Assembly: GCA_036245805.1 (NCBI GenBank) | Contig: BTRK01000004.1 | Location: 27,203,541 to 27,267,540 of the forward strand | Length of the DNA: 64,000 nucleotides | DNA from: Pristionchus mayeri | Lineage: Eukaryota; Nematoda; Chromadorea; Rhabditida; Neodiplogasteridae | Direction: 5' to 3' | Shown here: piece by piece, positions 1 through 22,160 of the stretch | Numbering within the stretch: the first letter of the stretch is position 1 | How the letters are laid out: the number at the start of each line of letters is the position of its first letter | Position numbers and translations under genes: made by a program | Notes under the pieces: model-generated | The model's input: only the letters and a program-made list of their open reading frames with translations | What the model was told of the DNA's origin: nothing | The model's database searches: none

Positions 1-372
1 NNNNNNNNNNNNNNNNNNNNNNNNNNNNNNNNNNNNNNNNNNNNNNNNNNNNNNNNNNNNNNNNNNNNNNNNNNNNNNNNNNNNNNNNNNNNNNNNNNNN
101 NNNNNNNNNNNNNNNNNNNNNNNNNNNNNNNNNNNNNNNNNNNNNNNNNNNNNNNNNNNNNNNNNNNNNNNNNNNNNNNNNNNNNNNNNNNNNNNNNNNN
201 NNNNNNNNNNNNNNNNNNNNNNNNNNNNNNNNNNNNNNNNNNNNNNNNNNNNNNNNNNNNNNNNNNNNNNNNNNNNNNNNNNNNNNNNNNNNNNNNNNNN
301 NNNNNNNNNNNNNNNNNNNNNNNNNNNNNNNNNNNNNNNNNNNNNNNNNNNNNNNNNNNNNNNNNNNNNNNN
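1..372. other. Assembly gap (Ns)
   Basis: The first 372 positions are all N. The 5' part of the receptor tyrosine kinase gene that follows probably lies in or beyond this gap. Confidence 0.99.
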
Positions 373-1730
373 GTATGATTGCTCGTGACTCCTCCTCTTG
401 TCTGATTGTGAGTAGCGATCACTATAATCTCGATATATTCATGGAATAAGATACAAGTAATAAAGAGATGGCTCTTTCATGCTCTGTCGACTGCCTAATA
501 AAGGGTATAAGTGGTTACGCTCCTCTTGACTCCCCCCCCCCTTCCCCTGCCCTTCCTCAGTCTTGATTAGTCCTTCCGTTCAACATGTTCCTATATCATT
601 CCCGTCCCCTCAACTGTCTCTGTTTGCACCTCTTTGTACTCTTTCTCTACACGGATCTCCAGTCCCTCCATTTATATCCGGGTGAGTTGAATCTGTCTTT
701 CTCCATGCCACTCTCAATGTCCACACCTGCCCCTCCCGTTCAGTCGGGAAAGAACACTCCGGAAGTAACGATGGGGTTGCGGTAGGGGGCATTCTTCCCC
801 GGTTACGGTAGTACTGAATAGACACTCCCTGTGAATACAGTAAGAAGGATTCTTCCGGTAGGTAACTTTCCCTTCTCCTCGTACTGGATTGAATTGTATC
901 CAGTACAATGTTCATTGGAAGTACAATAGAATGGCCTGTCGATTAGAGAGGAGGAGAGAGTTGGTGGTGTCTCTATCCCTTGATCTCTCCCTGCCTTTCT
1001 CTACTGGATATGGCTAGGATGGATGGCTAGCTTTCGCTGCCCTCTCCCTCTCTCTCCCCCCTCACCCCCTCTCCCTTTCCCTCAACCCGTCCATTCACTC
1101 TCTGCCCCTCTCGTTTGATCAAGCCTTCCCTCGGGGCGAAAGTGATCTACCAAGTCGGCATCTCTTTTGACTCCTATGGTACTTACTCCAATTGGTACTT
1201 CCCCCATCTAGCACCCTTTGATTGCAGCGCCTCTCTCTTTTGGTCCCTGATCCGAACACCTGTGCAGGAATTCTCATGGATCACTGATTGATAGCAATTG
1301 ATGATCCTTGATTGGTCATAATCTCCTCCTCTCTCTCTCCCATCTCATGGAGGTTCTTCAGTTCACATCCTCTCTCTTATCGCTTTTGATCTATTTTGCT
1401 CTTTTCTCGTTTCGTTTCCTTCATTGAGAGGCACTTGATCTACTATTATAATTTGCTCTTCCCTTCCAATTCGAATGGAATGATCACAATTCAGATAGAA
1501 TGAAGACTCGAGAATCTACGAAGAATGAATGATAAATTGATCCACTCAATCACTCAGGTCAGTATCACTGTACCGTACCTGATTCGACGATCCTCGAAGG
1601 TAGAATGAAGCCACATCTTGAATGCTACGACTAGGAGAGTAGATATCTCTGGGAACAGATTCCACTTGGATCCTACAGGAGGCCCATTTGGAATTCCTTT
1701 TTCTTCCCACTGAGAAAGTCTCGCTCCCAG
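373..1730. other. Unassigned sequence upstream of the RTK exons
   Basis: About 1.36 kb with pyrimidine-rich stretches and no exon I can place with confidence. Some ectodomain exons of the kinase gene to the right may be here, but no reading frame with convincing splice sites and codon use could be joined to the first supported exon. Confidence 0.4.
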
Positions 1731-4700
1731 AGTGATGACTGTGGAATTACTAGTGGGTATCCTGCAGGGAGGGACTTGGACCAGAGACGGGATTGAGTAT
1801 TCCCTTCCTCCATACTCCTTTCAGTCCGTGGCAGTGGATGGAAAGGCACTGGATGACTTCACTCTCTCCAGTCCCTCCTTCCTGGTCGCTCTCTTCTTCG
1901 TATGTCATCATCTTCTTTAATTTGTGTTCGTGACATGGCCTCCTAACGAATTGACCATATTTGAAATTTGTATACGTAGACAGTGTTTCGACGATACGTA
2001 TTTGAAGTGCCCTGCACAATTGACCCCTATCTCCTCAGTAGCATCGGAAATATTTGGTCCATCTTAATCCGATGGGACGATTTGTGATCCGCGGGTCGAT
2101 CCCTTCTTTGTAATTCGATCTCTCTCACGCTTTTCTCTCGTGATCTTTGATCTCTTTCAGTTGATAATCCTCTCGATCGCTCTGATCTTCGTGCTCATCC
2201 AATTGGGATGCGCCTTCCGATCATTGACTCCTCTCTCGATTCCCTCCCTCTCCTCCTCCCTTCCATCACTCAATCATACCTGTAAGTTTACCCAATTGGA
2301 AACAAGTTGAGACAAGGAAGAGAAGGAAGATCGAACCCTCCAAGGAAGGGAAAGATTCCATTAACTGTCAGCAATTCCCTGAAAACATGAAGGAACAACA
2401 CTCGTCGTCTCTTTCTGGAATCTTTTGAGTAAAGTGAGCTCCTCTCTTCTCACTCACTGCGTGTTCTCCCGTGCAATAGAAGGAGAGATGAGAGAAGGAT
2501 CATCCACTGCTTCACTCCACCTCCCACTTGATTACAAAATAATATTTAGCATCCAAATTTTAAACTGGAGAATACAATATTGTGGCGTGTTTAAAAATGA
2601 AAAGACTTTAGAATATCAAAATATGAAGTTCACTGAACGGTCTCAACATGCTATGAGAGGGTAATCGGATCCTTCTTCCGAGACATCGAATCGAGATCTT
2701 CTTGATCCACCACCTCCCCTCTCCTCCCACCACCTCCGCCCCTCTCCTCCCATCCTTCCCTCTCTCCTCCTCCCTCCTCCGCCCCTTCGATCAACTCCAT
2801 TCCGGAACTTCGGATCATCGTGAATCTATCGTTGATTCGCCGTGGACCGTCTCCCTCTCCTATCAACCCTCCCTCTCTCTCCTTCTCCTCCTAACTATTT
2901 GTCCTAGTCTTCTGCTTCTTCTTCTCTCCTCGATTGAGTTGGCTAGATTCATCTGCCACTCGTCTCCATTCTACAACCTCCCCCTCCCCTTCCTCTTCTT
3001 CCTTCGATGCGTCATTCTGGCTGCATCTACCTCAATCCCCTCTGGTCATCCACTACCAGTTCCTCTGAGGATGAATCGGACTCTCTCCCCACTCACTCAT
3101 CCACCGTCTCCTCCTTTCAAAGGGGTATCTACTCCCTACGATTATCAATTGAATTCACAAATTTCTTCTTCATTAATTTAGCCAAGAAAAACGAAAATGG
3201 AGAAAACTGAGGGTGATTGTATGAAAATAGTGCATAATGTTGTATCTTTGAGTATCTACTTCAACGTATCCCCGACTGGGAGAAAGGGGCGACCTTCATC
3301 TGCTCCGTCAACTGCCTCCCCAACTGAGGAGGAATGTGCAGTCGATGCTCCTCCCTTCCCATTCCGTCTCCATCGACCATCTCATCGGCAAGGGTCAGTC
3401 CCCTCTCTGATTCGTTCCTTGTCTCTCGTGGGTATCCTCTTCCCTATGGAACGAGTTCTCTTCTTCTCTCTTCTCAAACACTCACTTTCTTCTGATTTGA
3501 GCACTTGCCATCTGATACACCCATTATCATATTCACATTTGCGCATTTATTGTGCAGAAATTGTGCGACTACTTATCGAGGCGTCTCTTTGAGTGCTATC
3601 ACTCTCCATATCCTGTAACCGATTGCTATCCACATACCACGATAGATTACTTGATGTGGAGGGGAATACTCTCATTCTCCATTCACGCTTCTCCCGGTGT
3701 CTCTCCCCACTCTGGTTCAGTCTCTTTCTATTTGAACGACTTCTTAGCGATGAATCACAACGTGTCACGTCTTCGCTTCTTCCTTATTCCATTTGCAATC
3801 CACACCACATCCCCTCCCTCCCTCCCTCGATCCGATTGTTTGTTTCAGTTTGTTTGTACAACTTATCCGCTGCTGAGAGGTTAGCATGAATTAGAGTGAA
3901 TATGAATGGGCAGGCTGCATCCTATAATCCCGTGAATAGACGAAAATCTCTCTAAGAATTCCTCTTGACGCACATCCTTGAGTTCGGAGAGTTCGAATTT
4001 TGTGGGGCACTCTTGAAACGTCGGCTTCCTCTTCTTAAACCACATGAATTTTACCCCAGTTTATTGCCGATAATTTCTGGAGTGAGGGAAGAGTGAACAG
4101 TTCCGAAGTGTACACTCAATCGAGTTGATGGGCAATCAAAGGAGGGAGTAGATCAAAGAGAGGAGAGATAAGAGAAGACGAACGAGGGGTTGGAGGACGT
4201 AGAGAGGGGAGTTCCCCACGCATACAGTTTACAATGCTAATTCACACTTTAGTCATGCTCCTCGCAACTCATTTTTTGTTTCGAAATGTACATAGAGTCA
4301 GGAAAAAGAGATGAAATCATTCCAGGGTACTTCGGCAATGTGTACAAGGGAATCTACAGGGAAGGAGGCCATCCCAACAGTGCTCCCGTTGCAGTCAAGA
4401 CTCTCAAAGGTACACTCGAACAAGAGAGAGAGAGAAAGATCATATATAGCACAATACTAACTGTTTGTACTTTTACGTACAAATGGTTCTTTCAGCGGAC
4501 ACTGCCCATGATTTGGATGCAGTGGAGAAGTTGATGGAAGAGGCGAGTGTGATGATGGGATTGGATCATCCGAATGTACTCAGTCTCCTCGGAGTCGTCA
4601 TCTCGTCCAATGGTTAGTTAACGGATGAAACAGAAGTGGTGAGATATCTCGTTGAATAGGATCTCCATGGATGGTTCTTCCCTTCATGGACCAGGGAGAT

Positions 4701-5819
4701 CTACGATCATTCATCGCCAATCCCACCAAGGTCAAGAACACATACATAAACAGCTTGAATTGTTTGCTTTCTCTTCCTCATCGTTCCCCTGCATTCCAGA
4801 TGCTCTCGGTGATCGAATTGCTGTCGATGGGGGTGCAAGTATGCAGGGGAATGGCTTATCTCGCATCGAAAGGAATCATCCACAGAGATCTCGCTGCCAG
4901 GAACTGCATGTACGTTCCTTCTTTCTTCTCAAGAGAGAACACCTGATTTCAGCTCTGAGATCCTGTGAAAACCGCTTGCATTCTCTTGCATTTTCCTTGT
5001 TTTTGTTTGCCATTAATCATTTCGATTTTCCTCTTATTTTGCAATTATCTCTCATTTTCTCTCTCTCTCCCTCTGTCCATCGAGAGAGTGTGTAGAATGA
5101 AGAGAGCCTTTTTCAGGATCTCCTCTGATCGATGTGTGCGAGTGGCTGATTTCGGACTGGCAATACAGTCTCGATACTCAGCCTACGATAGAGATCAATC
5201 AATACCCGATAGGTACCGTACCCTTTCTTTTCCTTTCTCGCTTTCTCACTCACTCTCTCTCTACAGACTGCCCCTGAAATGGTTGGCACTGGAGACTCTT
5301 CGAGACAGGAGTGCCTTCTCCACCCACACAGACGTGGTCAGTCTAGAGTAGTTCTCTGGATGCTTTCCTTCCATCCTTCAGTGGTCGTTCGGTGTTCTTC
5401 TCTGGGAGTTGCTCTCTCGTGCATCATCCCCCTATTCGCAACTCTCCAATCACGTGAGTTCCCTCCCCTCTTCCTTCTCTCATTCTTCTTCAGTCCGTTC
5501 GTTCTTTCCTCGAATCGGGTGGTCGTCTCTCTCAACCACTCTATTGCCCTGACAACGTGTAAGTCCCTCCCTCCCCTCCCTCTCCCTCTCTCTTCCCCTC
5601 ATCAGATACGAGTTGCTTCTCTCTTGCTGGCGAGTCTCTCCCATGGATCGTCCTTCCTTCTCTTCTCTCCATCATTCTCTCTCTGCCCTCCTCACTCATT
5701 TCCATCGACATCCTTCCTTCACAGTCTCAGTCCCTCCTGGTTCCCTTGCCCCTTTCTATCCCCATCCCTTCCCCTCTCATCATCCTCTAGCCACTCTTCC
5801 GAGGTTCCCTCCCTACTAG
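1731..5819 (+). CDS. MET/RON-like receptor tyrosine kinase (5' partial)
   Basis: Exons read (+): ~1731-1899, 2161-2281 (hydrophobic membrane helix LIILSIALIFVLIQLG), an exon ending 2819 with uncertain start, 3060-3124, 3253-3393, 4326-4409, 4496-4612, 4660-4730, 4800-4909, 5117-5212, 5267-5336, 5382-5453, 5494-5558, 5606-5819. All junctions from 2819 on keep phase. The kinase has the glycine loop (IGKGYFGNVYKG), VAVKTLK, the MET-like hinge LPFMDQGDLRSFI, HRDLAARN, DFGLA, LPLKWLALETL and SFGVLLWELLSR. MET-family members bind a ligand outside the cell and phosphorylate tyrosines; the hinge and the HPNVLSLLGV block match MET/RON better than FGFR or insulin receptor. The activation segment keeps tyrosines but not the adjacent YY pair of MET, and the tail is short (about 45 aa) without an obvious MET docking site. 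The ectodomain is mostly missing here. C. elegans has one MET-like kinase of this type, so orthology is likely but inferred. Confidence 0.85.
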
Positions 5820-6194
5820 CCTCCTCCTCCATCTCTCTCCTCAACAGGAGTGACTCCGTTCTTTCCCGTCACACGTGTATCCAGAGACCTCGTTGTGTTG
5901 TTGTCTCATCCAGTCATTACTGCTCTACTGCCTTTCTTTATCTTGTACATATAAACTATATACAATTGCTGAGAATGAGAGTGATCGTGGTGTATAAAGC
6001 ACAGCCTAGTCATGCATGGTACAAGTATTGCAATTGAGCGGATGGGAAGGCGACCTGAGGGGTACGGTAAGTGAACTGGGGAGTGATAAGCATCGAGGAA
6101 TGAATCCGAATGAGCACTCTGAGTGGGTGAGTGAATATTGAGACTGCGAATGGGAGTATCTAACCGGGATGGGAGAGGGAATGGAGTGGATCAT
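5820..6194. other. Convergent 3' regions of RTK and p24-like gene
   Basis: Spacer between the RTK stop and the p24-like stop on the other strand. It should hold both 3' UTRs. No additional gene seen. Confidence 0.5.
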
Positions 6195-8761
6195 CTACTT
6201 GAGTAGTCTACAAATGATGAACACTTGGACGAGCGAGGAGAAGACCATCACACACGAATTGACGATCCCCCAGAAGTTGACACTCTCGAAGTTGTTCTCT
6301 GCCACCGTCCTGAACACAGCATCATCCATACAACCGTGTACACCAAATCAACTGTAAATATCGATCTCCGACTAAATTAACGGGATAATTGATAGGGGCG
6401 GAGGCGTGAATTTTTGAGTACGTTTTTTCGGGCTCCTACCTGCGAACTTGCTACAGTACTTTTGAATGGCAATCGTTTTAGTTTATTTTCTATTGAAATG
6501 CGGAATAATTTACAATTATTTTGAGAGAAACTTATGAATAGAAATATAACGAATTGATCGAGACAAAAGAATAAAGCAAATGCTTCACAAGTAGTCAATG
6601 GAATCCTTCACAAACTCGAGCACATCGAAAATGCATATTAGCTATTTCTATTGCAATCAGAGATAGATTAGGCCTCAGAGAACAAGAATATGTCAAAATT
6701 ATGAAAAATAAACTCGCCCAAAGTAGTTTTTATGGGCTCGGAAAATCACTATTTTTCAACGGTATACCGAGGCGAATCAGCACTTGGAGTTCCTACAACC
6801 ATGAAATTGCGTATTTGGATTTTTCCTTTACAGGATAAATTTTATGCATCCTGATCATGTTATACTGAACGAAATAGAATTTTTGAAGCCGCCCAATTAC
6901 CTTAATTATGATTTTAAACCTTGAAATCACGTATATGACCAGCCGTTCCACAAGAAGCTATCACTGTAAGAGCGAGAGTTCAAACTTTTTCAGATCCAAG
7001 TCAGAACGGCAATTTTTTCATCAACACACCAGAGAAAAATGGTCCGCTAAAAATTGCCAATCAGGGTAGTGCGGTGCATTATACGTTCCTGCAGAACGGT
7101 AACTTTTCAAATTAAATATACCGTATATCAGGCAACCTATGCCTAGCTGTTTAGCAGGTAGCAATATATACTGTATAGATACTGTATGTTTACTGTAAAG
7201 AATCTATGCATTTCTATTTTTAGCAAGTCTTTCTGTGTTTAAAAACGTTCGCGAAAGGGACCATTTCTTTCAACAGGGTGTTGATAAAAAAATTGCCGTG
7301 AGTCAGGTCATTTAACCAGTGTTATGAGCTTGTTGTTGATTATTTTGTACTGTTATTTCGCGTTGATCTCATAAATCAATCAAATCCATAAATCAAAAAA
7401 TCTTATATAAGAGATCAGTTCTCAATCTTAATTAAAGGATGACCCATGATGCGCTCCAGCTGGACTAGCGTTCTGAAAAAGTTCGCACTTCTTTCTTATG
7501 TTACATAGTCTTTTGCTGCTTGCTGGTTTATTTTTATGGAAAACTAATTATATTTGAGAAAACTCGACATCGTGAGCTATCCAATGATAACAAAATCATA
7601 ATTTATTGGTATAGTTCATTGACATAGCCTCCTTCCCTAATGGCCCATTCATAGTCGACAAAAGCTGAGGGGTCACTCTCTTCATTTCCCGAACTCTCTC
7701 ACCGGTCGACCGGTCGAGAGAGTTCGGGAAATGAAGAGAGTGACCCCTCAGCTTTTTCGACTATGAATCCAGCATAATAATTGAGCGTGGCGCACCTTCC
7801 CTCAGTAGTTCCCACCCATTCTTCTTCTGTCACTCTCATCTCTCACCTGTGTTTCCTCTCCACATTCGCCCTATCGTACAGCTCATTCTGGGCGAGTTTG
7901 AGCGCGCGTTGGATACTGTTAGCCGATTGCTGAAAAGACTATGGTGGACTACTGTAGTGAAGATATTGATTACTGTAGTCTTATCGGCAATCTGCGACAG
8001 AGGGACGATGTCATCGTTGATATGGATGGAAACGGCCACCTGCGAATCAATAACTTGTCTATGAATGAGATGTTACGGTAGGTGTACGGTAACTGACCAG
8101 TTTATCGGCGGAGAAGCTGTACGAGTTATCGAGACAGAGGGACATCTCGCCTTGAGCAGCATTGAAACTGAAGGGGGGTTGGAAGGAGAGAGAGGAGAGA
8201 GGGAGGAACTCACGTGTGAATCCCTCTCTGCTTCCTCTCCTTCACTTGGTACGAAGACTGAGCACCACGGAGATCCAAGTGAATGTCGTGAGAGGTATCT
8301 GCTGAGATCACCTGAGATATCACTCATGAGTACGGTAGGACTACGGTAATGAGATGGTACGGTAGATCATCGACTGACCATGTAGGAAGCAGTGACGCCT
8401 ACGCTGACTTGCTTAATGTCGACAGTGAAACAGTCGGTCTGGCCAGCCTCCACGATAGTCTGAGATCAACGATCAGAGAGAAACAAAGGGGATAAAGTTG
8501 ATTGATACTGCCATGCAAAATTTAACTAATAAGTAATTGTGATGTCGTTGTGAGTTTCCTTTCTGTTCCTCACTACTATCTTATTGCTTCACAATGGGAA
8601 AAAAACGACGATTCTACATAGACCTATCGAAACTAAAGGAGAGCCGGTTCACCATAGTTCCCTCAAAAAAATTTATCAAAATGTATAAACATTACCTTAA
8701 ACCGATGAAGAGTGCATGTGACAGAAGAGAGAAGGGCGAGAATGGAAACGAGTAGTCGCAT
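6195..8761 (-). CDS. Divergent p24/TMED family cargo receptor
   Basis: Seven exons on the minus strand, all in phase: 8696-8761, 8379-8459, 8214-8311, 8098-8167, 7974-8039, 7847-7929, 6195-6309; 192 aa. The start gives a signal peptide (MRLLVSILALLSSVTC). The GOLD domain follows with its two cysteines (VEAGQTDCFTVDI, then SLCLDNSYSFS), then a helical stretch (SIQRALKLAQNELYDRANVE) and the typical membrane segment NFESVNFWGIVNSCVMVF. p24 proteins cycle between ER and Golgi as COPI/COPII cargo receptors. The cytosolic tail is very short (about CRLLK) and lacks the usual FF plus dilysine signal. The 1.54-kb last intron (6310-7846) contains a perfect-looking hairpin and decayed inverted repeats. 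It lies head-to-tail with the second p24 gene to its right, which suggests an old tandem duplication. The subfamily is uncertain. Confidence 0.85.
6950..7480. repeat. Decayed inverted repeat inside p24-like intron
   Basis: Sequence around 7009-7052 (AACGGCAATTTTTTCATCA and onward) recurs in inverted form around 7256-7310. Weaker matches flank it (GAACTTTTTCAGA near 7478 against its partner near 6980). It looks like an eroded foldback element. The ends were not defined. Confidence 0.4.
7647..7768. repeat. Short perfect hairpin (MITE-like) in p24-like intron
   Basis: Arms of about 57 bases are inverted copies: left arm begins TTCATAGTCGAC and runs through GCTGAGGGGTCACTC to GAACTCTCTC; the right arm returns the same sequence to GTCGACTATGAA. 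The loop is the self-complementary GGTCGACC. Near-identity of the arms implies a recent insertion or active conversion. Confidence 0.8.
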
Positions 8762-9097
8762 ACTACAAATGGAAGGAGAGAGAGGTGGAAAGGGAGGATC
8801 GAATAGTGAATCACTACTTATTCATTCACCTTCCTAAACGAGACGACCGACCACGACAAGGAGATATTCAGAGAATCGAGAATGACGAAGTGAAGGTGAA
8901 TCGAGAAAGAATGGACAATAAATATACATTTATTACTCTTTCCACTATCTTAATTAATATAAGTAACAAAGGTGCCTGACAACAAATACTTAGATGCAAT
9001 TATGCGAAGATGCCTCAAAAGCGACGAACCCATGAATCATACAAATTGTGCTAAAACAATCGAATATATCAACAGATAGAAAGAGGGAGGTAGATCA

Positions 9098-10454
9098 TCA
9101 GTTCCTGAGCATTTTCCCCATCTTGGAGTTCGATTCGAAGAGACTGCGGATCATCCAAACCTGCAGAGATCAAAGATCACTTGACTATTCGAATGAGATG
9201 AATCTGACCTGGATAAGACCGACTCCGATGAGAACGAGAGTGTGGATGATAGACCAGAGAGTGACTCGATCCAGATTGGCTCCCATAATGGCACGATCAC
9301 GAGCCTCGTGGGCACGCATCAGAGACTGGTGGTATTCCACCTGAGGAGATGATCAGATAGAGAAGGAGAGAGAGAGAGAGAGAGCGAGGGCGAGGAGTAA
9401 GAGAAGAGAGGAGTAGTCATCAGTGCGTACCTTGTTCAGTTCGTTCTTGATTCTCTGCGCAGAAGCGTGGAATGACTCGATGGAGATGCCCAACTCCTCC
9501 ATTTTCTTCACGAATCCTCCATCAGGCTGAGCTCCCAGACGAGCGATATCGATCTGATCAAAATACAGTACTCTACGTCAGAGATCTAATATGGAATGGC
9601 ACAAAAATATAAAGTACACTAATAGGAAAAGAAATGTAGCAGAAGGCGTAATTATTCAGGAGGAGTAATTATTCGTTGATAAATTCTTAATGAAGAGATA
9701 TGGGAACGATTCCCTAACACAACATCGACGTACCTCATCAAGTTGTCCCTTCTCATCGAAGAGGAACATCTCGAAGAAGACCACCTGCCATTTACCATTC
9801 GCATTATTGAAAAGATTGATTATTTTAGTACCTTTCTAGTTTGGTAACTGAACGAGTTGTCGAAGCACACTTGGTAGTCCCCAGACTCCTTCAGTTCAAC
9901 CCTCAACAAAACATTTAGATAGAATATCACAATTTGAACACACTTGTGACTTCCATCAGTTTTCACCGTCTCTTGAGCGAGGACATTCGCCCCGAGCATC
10001 AGCATGAAGTTGATGTTCAGATCACCGCCATCGATTACCTATCAGCGATTCACATTAAATATAGGTCACTAAGTTGCTTTAGGGAAGAGGAGGGGAAGTC
10101 CACCAATCGTATGACTAGATTCGGCATGTGACCTGTTGTCTAGAGTTGAAGACAGAGAAGTAATGGTCGTGTTTAGGGTACTGACTGTCTTCTTGGTTAA
10201 GCTTACGTTGCTTAGGGTCATACGTAGGTATCTAACAATTAAGGACAACTGAAGGGGAAGTATACACCATAAAGTAAAGAAGCCTCTGATCGAGTTTAAA
10301 GTACCTGGTAGTCGATCTCGAGTGTTTTATACTTGTTGTTATCGACTGTTTGGAAGTAGCACTGGAATTTGCCCGCGGGAACTTCGACCGTGAAGTCGTA
10401 TTCGCCAGCATAAGCAACGCCAAGGATGAGAATAAGGACGGGTAAGAACCTCAT
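9098..10454 (-). CDS. p24 gamma-type (TMED5/TMED1-like) cargo receptor
   Basis: Eight in-phase exons: 10305-10454, 10133-10231, 9944-10038, 9832-9901, 9734-9784, 9431-9553, 9209-9340, 9098-9160; 260 aa. The signal peptide is MRFLPVLILILGVAYA. The GOLD domain follows (VEVPAGKFQCYFQ ... GDYQVCFDNSFS), then coiled coil, then RAHEARDRAI and NLDRVTLWSIIHTLVLIGVG, the p24 membrane segment, and the tail VWMIRSLFESNSKMG. The pattern matches TMED5/TMED1. Members load cargo, including GPI proteins, into COPII vesicles at ER exit sites. Exon 2 adds 33 residues (from IPTYDPKQRK) between LEIDYQ and VIDGGD; these are contiguous (EYQVLDG-like) in ordinary p24s, so the GOLD domain has an extra loop. The first Met was chosen because it begins the signal peptide; an in-frame Met lies 4 codons upstream. 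Confidence 0.93.
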
Positions 10455-10950
10455 CTTAATCATGATCACGATTATAGATAATAACACCAGATATCAGAGA
10501 CGGAAAATGATGGAAATCCAATCGGATAATTCCATCTCACCAAAGCTGGCACATCACTACCAAAACGCGCTTGCAAATATCGTGTAGTCCTCTGGTATAA
10601 TGAAGAAACCCGTAATAATATTTTATCCGTGCGTTCTATTCAGGTGAAATTCAGGATTTGAAGAGTACTTACATTGCCTAATCACGTAAAATTCTTAAAA
10701 ACAACCTGTAAAATTTAACTGATTAGTAATTAAATATTCTTCATTAGAGAATTTCTTTATGTACGGTAGCGCACACTTTTCGATAACTTATTTCAGATAC
10801 CGTACTACACATACCTTTAAAGGTCTTCTGTTTGTTTGAACTTAGAATATTAATTCCTTCGATTGCAGTACTTTGTATTATTTAAATTTCATTCAGAGCG
10901 CCAGTGAGCATCTCGTGCTTAGTGCACGAGTCTGTCTCGCCCCTCTCAAG
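10455..10950. promoter_or_regulatory. Divergent intergenic region p24 gamma / gex-2
   Basis: About 0.5 kb separates the minus-strand p24 start from the plus-strand gex-2 start, so both promoters should lie here. No specific element was recognised beyond a TACGGTA copy near 10764 and its inverted partner TACCGTA near 10800. Confidence 0.45.
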
Positions 10951-21726
<10,776 letters not shown>

Positions 21727-22160
21727 ACCTCTCCCCCCTCTCCCCTCTCCCCCTCGAGCGAATCCCCTTATTAGAAGTTTGTCTCGGTGACTTTGTGTGA
21801 TTTGCTTGTGATTGTGATAGGTTTACTGTATCATACGCTCAATTCAGTTATCAACTAATAACGCTTTCCCCCTTGAATGCCGGTGACTTCTTTCCTTTCT
21901 ACCTTTAATTCCATCCAAAATTCCGTTCAAAACAGACCCGCTTGCTTCGTAATTCCACTGGATCTGTCGATTGTCCGATCAAATCGTGCTTTACACCCAT
22001 TAGATACGGTATTTCATTATGTAAAACTACTGCATTTTGTCGTTAGCCATCCTTCATTCAGCTAGGTTTCCATCTTCAGATCTGAATATTCTGCTCATTT
22101 CGGCTCGCACTTTTCCAATCGCCATTAATTATAAAAGAAGAGTTATAAAGATTCATTTAT
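21727..22160. other. gex-2 3' region
   Basis: Short spacer between the gex-2 stop and foldback element 2. It should contain the gex-2 3' UTR. Nothing else seen. Confidence 0.4.
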
